64,000 bases of DNA from Desulfopila sp. IMCC35008 (lineage in GTDB: Bacteria; Desulfobacterota; Desulfobulbia; Desulfobulbales; Desulfocapsaceae), in assembly GCF_010646885.2 (NCBI RefSeq), contig NZ_CP050700.1, forward strand, positions 1,181,001 through 1,245,000, read 5' to 3'. Position numbers and translations under genes: made by a program. Positions 53,470 to 64,000 of the stretch are shown here, one piece after another. Under the pieces are notes generated by a model. That model searched no databases. It was not told where the DNA came from and worked only from the letters and a program-made list of their open reading frames with translations. How positions within the stretch are numbered: the stretch's first letter is position 1; each line of letters starts with the position of its first letter.

Positions 53470-53823
53470 ATGACAGACGAAATATGCGGGTCGAGGATAA
53501 TTCATAAAGAGAAGATTGATGCGGCACGAGAAGCGGCACTGGTTCCTCAGGAGGTTGAGGGCTTAAGTCAGTTGTTTAAGGCGTTTGGCGATCCCAGTCG
53601 GTTACGTATTCTGTATGGATTGATAAACAGGGAGATGTGTGTCTGTGATCTCGCCGCTCTGCTTCAGATTTCGGAATCTGCCGTAAGCCATCAGTTGCGG
53701 CTGTTGCGAACCTTGCGGCTGGTAACAAACAGGCGTGAAGGGACGGTTCTTTACTATAGTTTGGCGGATGAACATGTAACGGAACTTATTCAGGTGGCGC
53801 TGGTCCATCTGCGGGAAGAGTAA
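53470..53823 (+). CDS. ArsR/SmtB-family metal-sensing repressor
   Basis: 117 residues from MTDEICGSRIIHKEKIDAAR, start at 53470 with GGAG six bases upstream. Winged helix with the metal box MCVCDLAALLQISESAVSHQ (the ELCVCD-type Cys pair), then LRLLRTLRLVTNRREGTVLYYS, and histidine in DEHVTEL for the C-terminal site. It should bind metal or metalloid ions and release DNA. It is 42 bases upstream of the permease gene, which it probably regulates. Confidence 0.9.
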   Translation: MTDEICGSRIIHKEKIDAAREAALVPQEVEGLSQLFKAFGDPSRLRILYGLINREMCVCDLAALLQISESAVSHQLRLLRTLRLVTNRREGTVLYYSLADEHVTELIQVALVHLREE

Positions 53824-53865
53824 GTGATTGTTTGTAATTTAATTTTGAGTAGGTGACCGCTTATT

Positions 53866-55080
53866 ATGTTATTAGCAGTTGGCGCAGATATTATCAGGGA
53901 ATTCTGGCATATCCTTTTGGATTCTTCGTTCTACATCCTTTTGGGTATTTTGATTGCGGGCTTTTTAAAGGTGTTCCTGAATGCGGATGTTGTTCAAAAA
54001 CATCTTGGCAAGGGACGATTCAGTTCTGTTTTCAAGGCGGCATTTTTCGGTGTCCCTTTACCGCTCTGATCATGTGGTGTGTTGCCGGCGGCAGCATCAC
54101 TACAGAAACAAGGTGCCAATAAAGGAGCGACAACCGCCTTCCTGATTTCCACACCTGAATCCGGGGTGGATTCCATCGCGGTTACCTATGCTCTGCTTGA
54201 TCCGGTCATGACGTTGGTGCGGCCAATTGCCGCCTTTGTGACAGCCATTAGCGCGGGGCTTGTTGAAAATTTGCTTGATTGGCCCAAAGAGACAAGAGAT
54301 AACAGTGAGGTAAAGAGAGTCCCCGTCCTACATTCTGCAGGTGGGGATTGTTGTGACACTGATTCAGGACACCAACCTACGCTTAAGGAAAAGGTCTCTC
54401 TGGGTTTTCAGTATGCAGTAAAAGATGTGTGGGGCGATATCGTTGTCTGGTTTTTTATTGGTCTTATCCTGGCAGCTTTCATCAGTGCCCTGATACCGGA
54501 AACATGGATGGAAAGCCATCTGGGAGGCGGGATCACTTCCATGCTGATTATGCTCGTTATAGGTATTCCGCTGTATATTTGTGCAACAGCATCAACACCG
54601 GTGGCAGCGGCATTGATTCTTAAAGGAGTCAGCCCTGGTGCGGCACTGGTGTTCCTGCTTGTTGGCCCTGCTACTAATGTGACATCATTGTCAGTTCTTT
54701 TTGGTATTCTAGGTAAGAAAAGCACGTTTCGATATCTGCTGATCCTCTCGGTTGCTGCCATTTTGTTTGGGTTAGGGGTTGATTATCTTTATCGTTTGCT
54801 TGGTATATCTCCGAAAGCGATATTAGGCAGTGCCGGAGAGGTCGTTCCATACGCTGTAAAGGTAGCCGCGACCCTTCTTCTACTCATTTTTTCTATCCGC
54901 CCGCTGACTGCTCATATTCGAAAATTATTCAATAGAAAGGGAGGCGAGACTCATATCGTATCAACCCTGCCCGATTTACGAAGCAGTGGTGGAGCGATAA
55001 AGCTCAAGGATCAGAGCTCGCTTTCCGGATGTAACTGTAAACACAAAAATTCTCCTGAGCAGGTTCATTCCAAATCCTGA
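53866..55080 (+). CDS. SO_0444/ArsP-type permease, probable selenoprotein (Sec at TGA 54067-54069)
   Basis: 404 residues if the in-frame TGA at codon 68 is read as selenocysteine; the frame is unbroken on both sides. The residue sits in VPLPL-U-SCGVLPAAASL, where relatives have Cys (PLPLCSCGV). After it the family block KGATTAFLISTPESGVDSI is perfect, so this is no random stop. About eight membrane helices are seen (for example VVWFFIGLILAAFISALI and ITSMLIMLVIGIPLYICATA), with a second Cys-type loop ATASTPVAAALILKGVSPG and a Cys tail CNCKHK. This is the SO_0444-like/DUF318 permease group, linked to Cu/Zn or arsenic/organoarsenic export. The upstream ArsR gene supports a metal role. A GTG at 54079 could begin a separate protein, but would lose helices 1-2 and the key motif. 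Confidence 0.8.
54073..54104 (+). promoter_or_regulatory. Candidate bacterial SECIS element
   Basis: Starting 3 nt after the TGA, 54073-54086 pairs with 54090-54104 over 14 bp (two G-T wobble pairs) with loop GGC (54087-54089) and one bulged T at 54097. The loop lies 17 nt after the TGA and starts with G. Bacterial SECIS elements need a hairpin with the loop about 16-37 nt after the UGA, with G in the first loop positions; a bulged U is typical in E. coli fdhF. This is an excellent fit. Confidence 0.75.
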
Positions 55081-55219
55081 TCGACCGGTGCCATTTTTAC
55101 GATTCTGTTAGGTACCTGTTTACAGTTGTTGAAAAAGGACGAATGTGCCTATAATGGAGACGTCGTCCTTTAATGGAGAGTCTGGTCTGTATCACACATG
55201 ATAAAATATGAGAGAAAAC

Positions 55220-56350
55220 ATGAACAAACACATTGGAATATTAACTGCCGGAGGTGATAGTCCAGGTTTGAATGCTGCCATCCGGGGTATCGGTAAAACT
55301 GCTCTCAGTAGTGGGAAAATACAGATTGTTGGTTTTCGGGATGGGTTTCGCGGCCTCATGGAAAACAGGACCATGAGGCTGGATTGGGAAGTCCTGGCCT
55401 CAATCTTGACCCAGGGCGGAACGATCCTCGGGACCAGCCGGGATAAACCGCATAAAATGCCGGTTGGCAGTGAAGTGATGGATATGACGGAGGTCATCTG
55501 TGACAACTATCGTCGTCATAATCTGGATGCACTTATTTGTATTGGGGGAGGGGGCACCCAGAAAAACGCCTATCGACTGGCCCAGAAAGGTCTCAATATC
55601 CTGACCCTGCCCAAAACAATCGATAACGATGTGGGAATGACCGATTGTACGTTCGGTTTCAATACCGCTATGGAGATAGCAACTGAAGCGATTGACCGCC
55701 TTCACTCCACGGCTCATAGCCACCATCGAATAATTGTGGTGGAAATCATGGGTCATAATGCCGGGTGGCTTGCTCTTGGGGCCGGCTTGGCTGGCGGGGC
55801 AGATGTCATTCTGATCCCGGAAATTCCCTATGACCCGCTTAAAGTCGCACAGGCAATCCGGGAGAGACAGCACCGGGGAACTAATTTCAGTATAGTGGCG
55901 GTGGCTGAGGGTGCTTTGGCCGTCGATGAGCATGCCAAGATTACGACGATGAAAGAGAATAAAAGCAAGGCCAAGGCGGAGGGAGACACCAAGATCAGTA
56001 AGAAACTGTCTGAGGAGATTAAGGCCTTTTCAGCTACACTGACTAAGAATACGCTCAGGCTGACAAACCAGTTGGAGGAATTGACAGGGCTGGAGTCACG
56101 ACTGACAATTCTCGGGCACCTGCAACGGGGTGGGACACCGTCAGCTGCTGACAGGGTCCTGGCAACCCGCCTGGGATGTGCCTGTGTCGAATATTTCGAA
56201 AAAGGGGTGGGTGGATGTATGGTCGCAGTTAAGGGAGATTCAACGGTCCCAGTGCCTCTTGAGGAAGTCGTCGGGAAACGATATACAGTGCCGCTGGACC
56301 ATGATTGGATAAGGGCAGCGAGGAATGTGAATACCTGTCTGGGTGACTGA
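55220..56350 (+). CDS. 6-phosphofructokinase
   Basis: 376 residues from [20 protein letters not shown]; the ATG at 55208 is a less likely start. Fold marks: [50 protein letters not shown], and [20 protein letters not shown]. The usual GGDG/GGDD at the Mg site is GGGG here, and the Lys in PKTIDND replaces the Gly of the classic ATP enzymes. This pairing is seen in a mixed branch, so whether it uses ATP or PPi cannot be settled here. Confidence 0.85.
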   Translation: MNKHIGILTAGGDSPGLNAAIRGIGKTALSSGKIQIVGFRDGFRGLMENRTMRLDWEVLASILTQGGTILGTSRDKPHKMPVGSEVMDMTEVICDNYRRHNLDALICIGGGGTQKNAYRLAQKGLNILTLPKTIDNDVGMTDCTFGFNTAMEIATEAIDRLHSTAHSHHRIIVVEIMGHNAGWLALGAGLAGGADVILIPEIPYDPLKVAQAIRERQHRGTNFSIVAVAEGALAVDEHAKITTMKENKSKAKAEGDTKISKKLSEEIKAFSATLTKNTLRLTNQLEELTGLESRLTILGHLQRGGTPSAADRVLATRLGCACVEYFEKGVGGCMVAVKGDSTVPVPLEEVVGKRYTVPLDHDWIRAARNVNTCLGD

Positions 56351-56564
56351 ACCATTTACCTTTATAGCGAAACTTGCCGGGAAGAGAGTTACTGCACCGG
56401 CCTGGTTACTTTATGTCTCGATAATATAGCTCTGGATGATGCACGTGACTTGTAATAAAACGGGTTGTTATCATTTCAGGTGAAAATGTCAGATAAGTTA
56501 TGTAATACTACTTGGGTACCTGTCGGCCACACTTCTCTGTGGCTTCATTATATACCGGAATATT

Positions 56565-57896
56565 ATGACCTTAAAACAGAAAATATTTATCCTCGATACC
56601 AACGTAATCCTCCACGATAGTTCCTGTCTCTACCATTTTGAAGAACACGACATCATCATACCCATTACCGTTCTTGAGGAGCTGGACAACTTCAAGAAGG
56701 GAAGCCAGATAATAAACTTTCATGCCAGGCAATTTATCCGCTCTCTGGATGAACTGAGTTCTGATAAATTATTCAATGGTGGTATGAAGATTGGACCGGA
56801 CAATGGCAAGATCGCCATCCGCCTGGAACAGCCGATGCATGAAGATCTGACTATCAGCTTTCACAATGCGGAAAAACCCGATCACAAAATCCTGAATGTG
56901 GCGTATTGCCAGTTAAAAGAACAAGCCGACAAAACGGTCATTCTGGTCAGTAAAGACATGAACCTGAGAATGAAGGCCCGCTCTATTGGCCTCATGGCAG
57001 AGGATTACACGACTGATCATGTACAGGAACCACAAAAATTATATACAGGTTGTCGCCGTGAGGAATGTTCCGAAGAGGTTATTGAACAGATTTACCAGGT
57101 CGATGATAACTGTATAGATATTAATAGTGTTCAGTCGGAGTGTCCGTTTCAACCAAATGAATTTGCGATTTTGAAAAATGGTCGAAAATCGGCCCTTGCC
57201 ACCTTCAAGAAGCAACTAAACGGTTTGAAATTAGTACATAAACTGAGCGCGTATGGGATAACTCCCAGAAATGCTGAGCAATCTTTTGCCGTTCATGCTC
57301 TCCTGGATCAGGATCTTCCACTGGTGACGATCACCGGCAAGGCTGGTACGGGTAAAACGCTCCTGGCCTTGGCATCAGCTCTGGAATCTCGGTCACGGTA
57401 CCGCCAGATATTGCTGACACGGCCTGTTGTGCCTTTATCTAATAAGGATATTGGTTATCTGCCGGGCGATATTCAGTCAAAAATCAAACCGTATATGCAG
57501 CCTCTGTATGATAACCTGGGCGTTATCCGCAACCAGTTCTCAGATAATAGTGAGATGTACCAAAGGCTTCAGCGTATGATTGATGATGAGAAGCTGATAA
57601 TCGAACCGTTGGCCTATATCAGAGGCAGAAGCCTGGTGAGGATGTACATGATTGTGGATGAGGCTCAGAACCTTACCCCGCATGAGGTGAAAACGATCAT
57701 CACCCGTGCGGGGGAGGGCACTAAGATCATCTTTACCGGAGATATTTATCAGATAGACCACCCATATCTGGATGTACACTCGAATGGCTTAAGTTCGTTG
57801 ATATACAAGATGCAGGGACAACATCTTTATGCTCATATTGATCTGAGGAAGGGCGAACGTTCAGAGCTTGCCGAGTTGGCAAGCAACCTCCTCTGA
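56565..57896 (+). CDS. PIN domain-PhoH ATPase (YlaK-like)
   Basis: 443 residues. The N-terminal PIN RNase domain has FILDTNVILHDSS and acidic residues EELDNFKK, then VILVSKDMNLRMKA. The PhoH ATPase has Walker A TITGKAGTGKTLLALA, RPVVPLSNKDIGYLPGD, and Walker B MYMIVDEAQNLTPHEVKTI, ending GEGTKIIFTGDIYQIDHPYL. Proteins of this PIN-PhoH type are thought to be RNA helicase/nucleases. Transcribed alone. Confidence 0.9.
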   Translation: MTLKQKIFILDTNVILHDSSCLYHFEEHDIIIPITVLEELDNFKKGSQIINFHARQFIRSLDELSSDKLFNGGMKIGPDNGKIAIRLEQPMHEDLTISFHNAEKPDHKILNVAYCQLKEQADKTVILVSKDMNLRMKARSIGLMAEDYTTDHVQEPQKLYTGCRREECSEEVIEQIYQVDDNCIDINSVQSECPFQPNEFAILKNGRKSALATFKKQLNGLKLVHKLSAYGITPRNAEQSFAVHALLDQDLPLVTITGKAGTGKTLLALASALESRSRYRQILLTRPVVPLSNKDIGYLPGDIQSKIKPYMQPLYDNLGVIRNQFSDNSEMYQRLQRMIDDEKLIIEPLAYIRGRSLVRMYMIVDEAQNLTPHEVKTIITRAGEGTKIIFTGDIYQIDHPYLDVHSNGLSSLIYKMQGQHLYAHIDLRKGERSELAELASNLL

Positions 57897-57945
57897 TAGA
57901 TAATATTTTAAAAAAACAAAGAAGGATTAATTGGCTGAAGGCTGG

Positions 57946-58359
57946 TTAGTCCTTTTTTTCAGCCCCGATACGGCGTCCATGTATTGACCTGATGACATAG
58001 CGTCCACTGCCAATCAGTCGGGGATTCCAGGTACATTTAAAACTGATAACCTGTTTAACAGACAAGAGCTTGGCGATCCCTATAGGAAGATCAAAGCCAA
58101 TTCCTTTCATGGAGATATCGTGGAGATCGATATCGATCTCCCGCCTGTTCGGCAGAACAACTACAGCTTTACCCGTTTGGTTGTCTCTAGGGATGGTTCG
58201 CCTGTTTAACAGGCAGTGACTACGTGCCCCGCATTTATTGCAACGTACAGACCGTCTGCGAGCATCACCAGGCACGGACAGGTAACTGCGTGCCCCGCAC
58301 TCACTACATTTGAATTGCATTCGGTTATTGATAACACGATAGGTTTTAGTCCGTGGCAT
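57946..58359 (-). CDS. PilZ domain protein with zinc-finger start
   Basis: 137 residues. Two CxxC pairs lie near the N-terminus (KCSECGARSYLSVPG and VRCNKCGARS), likely a zinc ribbon. The PilZ box is LNRRTIPRDNQTGKA-like, and HDISMKGIGFDLP gives the (D/N)xSxxG element. It probably reads c-di-GMP. Convergent with the PhoH gene. Confidence 0.72.
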   Translation of the reverse strand: MPRTKTYRVINNRMQFKCSECGARSYLSVPGDARRRSVRCNKCGARSHCLLNRRTIPRDNQTGKAVVVLPNRREIDIDLHDISMKGIGFDLPIGIAKLLSVKQVISFKCTWNPRLIGSGRYVIRSIHGRRIGAEKKD

Positions 58360-58474
58360 GGCCCCCTCCTTTCCTGCTGTCGTAATGTTGAGTAGCTAGA
58401 AATATCATATCGGGTCCTTTTGGTGCTGCTCTTCGGTAACTGTACAACATTTTACTACATATTCAAAATTTTGA

Positions 58475-59299
58475 TTATACTTCGCCAGTCCTGTTGTAAT
58501 GGAACACAGTTGTAGCTTTCGGGTTGGCTGAACGTATTTCAGACAAGAGTTGTAAGAGATTTTCGGTGGGAAGCTGTTTCATGTCAAAGCAGTATCTTCT
58601 TTGAATTTCCTGGTTTGGGGCTGTTTGAATGTATCCACGTGAAGACGATAATACATCAGGAATGGTAAGCTTTTGGTCTTTTTCCAGGGTGATACTGAGG
58701 GTGCCTGACAGCTTGTCTCCTTTAAGGAGGCGCTGGTTTAATAAGACGGATGTGACTGCCGCGAAGGTCAGACAACCGGTCAGGATGACCATGATACTGA
58801 CAGGTGACAACGCTTTGATTGTATATTTGATTTCAAAGGCCGGATCCTGCCCTTCAGATTTTAAAAATAACTTTCCACCTTCGATACTTGTTGAGGCCTG
58901 TTGGATAGGTACGAGGTTTCCTGACAAAAGTGCAGGCATCATATCGACCGATTTATGAAATGGCTGGTAAAGGGTGGCAGCAGTAATTTCAACTGTTCCC
59001 CTATCCTTGAGCGGGTCTAACCGGATGAAATTGATGGTATCGGTAAATTTCAGTGGGAACTTCAGCTCTTCATAATCAAGAGTTATCCTGCGCTTGGCTG
59101 ATAGTTTCTCCTGGTAGATATTGGCTTTATTATGCCAGAAAACCTGCGTCGTACCGATACGGTTTGCTTTCGCGGTTATTCGTAGCTCAGCAGCAGCAGA
59201 AAAGTACTGAAGGGTAATGATCGCAACAGCTAAAAGGGACCAAAATACCCAGATGCAGAAGAATTCAGTTAAGAAAATACGGGACAGCTGTTTCTTCAT
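58475..59299 (-). CDS. Membrane-anchored protein of unknown function next to DUF4956
   Basis: 274 residues. One N-terminal helix (FFCIWVFWSLLAVAIITLQY), a large extracytoplasmic beta-rich domain (residues 40-165, starting AELRITAKANRIGTTQVFW), a second helix (VSIMVILTGCLTFAAVTSVL), then a cytoplasmic tail. No family recognised. Genes of this form sit between DUF4956 and the outside in VTC clusters, so it may be an accessory of the polyphosphate-like cluster. It overlaps nothing and follows DUF4956 by 9 bases. Confidence 0.6.
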   Translation of the reverse strand: MKKQLSRIFLTEFFCIWVFWSLLAVAIITLQYFSAAAELRITAKANRIGTTQVFWHNKANIYQEKLSAKRRITLDYEELKFPLKFTDTINFIRLDPLKDRGTVEITAATLYQPFHKSVDMMPALLSGNLVPIQQASTSIEGGKLFLKSEGQDPAFEIKYTIKALSPVSIMVILTGCLTFAAVTSVLLNQRLLKGDKLSGTLSITLEKDQKLTIPDVLSSSRGYIQTAPNQEIQRRYCFDMKQLPTENLLQLLSEIRSANPKATTVFHYNRTGEV

Positions 59300-59308
59300 C
59301 GTAACAAT

Positions 59309-60019
59309 CTATATTGCCTGGTTACGGTTGTAGAAGAAATTGAGAGTGATCTCTGCATTGATCGCATGAATCTTCTTCTGAAGTTGTAAGATTATATCTT
59401 CCCTGGTTGTCTGGAAGTTATAGGAAATAACAGTCTGCCCCTGGTTCTGTGATATACTGTCAAGGCGTCCTGTGGTGAGCTCCGTTTCCAGCAGGGAAAT
59501 AATATCATTACCCCTGTCTGCATAAATGCGATCAGGTATATCTATTATGACCATGCCGTCGTTTTGGTGCACTGTGAGAAAGCCACTGCTGTATCGAAGG
59601 ATGATAAGTGCCATGAGAGCACAGCAGTGAATAATAGCCAGAAACAGGAGGTTGAAGGTGGCACAACAGAGTGATGTCGCGACAACGAGCATGATGAATC
59701 CGATCTCTTCCGGTTCTTTTATTGGAGTTCGGAATCGTACAATCGACAAGGCTCCAAGGAGACCGAGTGAAAGCGGCAATGAAAATTGAATGGCTATAAA
59801 AATCGCGGTAATGGACATGCCGAGCAAAGGGAATGCACGGTAAATCATGCTGCCGGTTGATCGGGCCTTATAAAACCTGACGTATAAAAGAGAGATAAAG
59901 AAGGCGGAAAAGAGAGAGATCAGCATGACACCCAGAAATGGGGCAACGCCAATCTCATCCATACTTTTAGAGCCGAATCCGGTCAGGATGGCTAACCAGT
60001 CTGTAAGTTGTGTATCCAT
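59309..60019 (-). CDS. DUF4956 membrane protein
   Basis: 236 residues from MDTQLTDWLAILTGFGSKSM, start at 60019 with AAAGGAAG upstream. Four to five membrane helices with the DUF4956 signature GALSIVRFRTPIKEPEEIGF and a C-terminal soluble ACT-like part (QTVISYNFQTTREDIILQ). DUF4956 proteins nearly always come with VTC-domain proteins, as here (15 bases from the VTC gene). Confidence 0.86.
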   Translation of the reverse strand: MDTQLTDWLAILTGFGSKSMDEIGVAPFLGVMLISLFSAFFISLLYVRFYKARSTGSMIYRAFPLLGMSITAIFIAIQFSLPLSLGLLGALSIVRFRTPIKEPEEIGFIMLVVATSLCCATFNLLFLAIIHCCALMALIILRYSSGFLTVHQNDGMVIIDIPDRIYADRGNDIISLLETELTTGRLDSISQNQGQTVISYNFQTTREDIILQLQKKIHAINAEITLNFFYNRNQAI

Positions 60020-60033
60020 CGGTGCGTCTTCCT

Positions 60034-60744
60034 TTAAAAATGAATATTTTTGACCTGTGCGTAACAGGTACTGTATTTTGAAAAAGATGATTTCCGGCAA
60101 TCAGCCAGGGCGATAAGGGGATGCAGATAGTCCGGAAGGGAACCTGAGAGGTTTTTATACTCAAAGACCGCAGTGGTTAATCGACTTGTTCTATGTTCGG
60201 GAATAAGGGTGGGATTGCAACGTGGCACATGTATGTCACTGTCCACAGAGATCCTGGCACCGTTAAATGGCTCGACGTACCTGGTTCTGGTGTAGGTAAT
60301 CTGGAATACGGGAAGCAGAGGTTTTGTGATGAGAATACCACTGTCAGCCATAATGTCGCGGACCTGGTGGAATTCCAAGCTGTCCAGCTTGTTCTCAGTT
60401 ACCCATGTACTACCCTGAGGTAGCTGTTTACGTATTTTCTTTCTGGCGCTACCTACCTTATGTTTTACCTCTAAAAAGAGCGATGGGTAGGTGCTGTTTT
60501 GCCGAAAGGAAGAATACCATCGTAGCCTGACCTTCGTTTTAAGGTAATCGCTGCTGAGTTTTTCATGAAGATAGATGAAATCCCTGGTATCAAAATAAAT
60601 GGAAGAGATTATACCTTCATGATATTGAGGATCAGGTTCACATCTGGTTGCGAGCCATTGTCGCAATATCTTTGCACGACAATTATCAAAAACGAATTTG
60701 GTTTCGTGCTCGCCTATCTGGTTATTTACGTTTCTTGCTTGCAT
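60034..60744 (-). CDS. VTC-domain protein (polyphosphate polymerase-like)
   Basis: 236 residues, single VTC fold. Basic residues lining the tunnel are visible: ETKFVFDNCRAKIL, SIYFDTRDFIYLHEKLSSDY, KTKVRLRWYSS and LEVKHKVG. VTC4-type domains build polyphosphate from ATP; bacterial ones with DUF4956 are of uncertain product. First gene of the three-gene cluster. Confidence 0.85.
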   Translation of the reverse strand: MQARNVNNQIGEHETKFVFDNCRAKILRQWLATRCEPDPQYHEGIISSIYFDTRDFIYLHEKLSSDYLKTKVRLRWYSSFRQNSTYPSLFLEVKHKVGSARKKIRKQLPQGSTWVTENKLDSLEFHQVRDIMADSGILITKPLLPVFQITYTRTRYVEPFNGARISVDSDIHVPRCNPTLIPEHRTSRLTTAVFEYKNLSGSLPDYLHPLIALADCRKSSFSKYSTCYAQVKNIHF

Positions 60745-60892
60745 TAATCTCTAGCTAAGATATGGGGTTTAAAGTCCGTGCAGATATTACACGTTTATCA
60801 ACCAAATATCATCAATCTATTATCGTAAACTAATAAAACCATCGGGTTGTTTGTGGGAGGATCAGGACAGGTATATAATGAATCACCAACGC

Positions 60893-60927
60893 AAAAACCC
60901 CGATCAGTCTAAACTGATCGGGGTTTT
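60893..60927 (-). terminator. Terminator of the rRNA operon
   Basis: AAAACCCCGATCAGT and ACTGATCGGGGTTTT form a perfect stem of about 15 bp. On the minus strand it ends in a run of T. It is about 15 bases downstream of 5S. Confidence 0.9.
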
Positions 60928-60939
60928 GTATATATAAAT

Positions 60940-61051
<112 letters not shown>

Positions 61052-61177
61052 AAAAGAGAAATCGTGCTACTTTTCGGTATATGGGGAAGGGGAGTGGTTT
61101 ATGACATCCTTCCCTTGGTAAAACAAAGATAATCGAATAGTAGGGTAGTAGTAGTTAGTTTTAATCAAAAAAATGTG

Positions 61178-64000
<2,823 letters not shown>

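Noticed and set aside
54079..55080. A separate gene starting at GTG 54079
   Set aside because: It is the same frame as the upstream 67 codons and would begin within a conserved motif; the single Sec-containing gene is a better reading.

Overview
The window looks like a chromosomal piece of a Gram-negative, probably sulfate-reducing-type deltaproteobacterium (Desulfobulbales-like). This is inferred from the mix of FliW, an NtrC-type regulator, PilZ proteins, a probable selenoprotein and the thrS-infC-rpmI-rplT / dnaX-ybaB-recR gene orders. No 16S gene is visible, so the taxonomy is a guess.

Layout. (1) 1-7.8 kb: end of a DUF58 gene and a TgpA-type transglutaminase, a hemerythrin, an MDR oxidoreductase, two decayed transposases (IS110, IS481), a periplasmic amino-acid-binding-type lipoprotein and a membrane PAS protein. 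(2) 7.80-32.96 kb: a 25-kb genomic island inserted in the 3' end of tRNA-Pro(GGG). The last 32 bp of the tRNA gene region are repeated at 7803-7834, and a decayed phage-type integrase lies beside the tRNA. Inside is a chromosomal integron: intI on the minus strand, an attI site with its crossover at about 9151, then about 20 cassettes facing right, separated by attC sites. Cassette limits can be read exactly because each cassette's first bases (G/TTRRRY) are the reverse complement of its own attC R'' core (RYYYAAC). Cargo includes a two-gene SRA/HNH restriction-like cassette, a SEC-C nuclease-like protein, an Imm53 immunity protein, a methyltransferase, a Kv-type channel, a periplasmic binding protein, several unknowns and three ORF-less cassettes. 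The array is riddled with insertion sequences that all sit at attC sites: an IS1111-group IS110 element inside an attC, two IS1182-family copies at the attC crossover triplet, and two HUH-transposase + tyrosine-recombinase elements that look like cassettes themselves. (3) 33-44 kb: core genes on the minus strand: merR-like, ihfA, a truncated pheT, rplT, rpmI, infC (ATT start), thrS, tRNA-Val, recR, ybaB, dnaX, 4.5S RNA, tRNA-Ser, tadA; then an NtrC-type regulator and a PilZ protein. pheS and the first part of pheT are missing. (4) 44-61 kb: pepF, trpA, trpB, fliW, a CotH protein, an unknown 539-residue protein, rsmI, an ArsR regulator with a permease, phosphofructokinase, a PIN-PhoH ATPase, PilZ, and a DUF4956/VTC polyphosphate-type cluster. 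(5) 60.9-64 kb: 5S and the 3' part of 23S rRNA on the minus strand.

The most notable single item outside the island is the permease at 53866-55080. An in-frame TGA replaces the first Cys of the family's Cys-Ser-Cys motif, and a 14-bp stem-loop that fits the bacterial SECIS pattern follows 3 nt later, so it is probably a selenocysteine-containing metal/metalloid permease. Within the island, the strongest novelty is the convergence of three unrelated transposon families on attC, including a transposase-recombinase pair that carries cassette-style ends.
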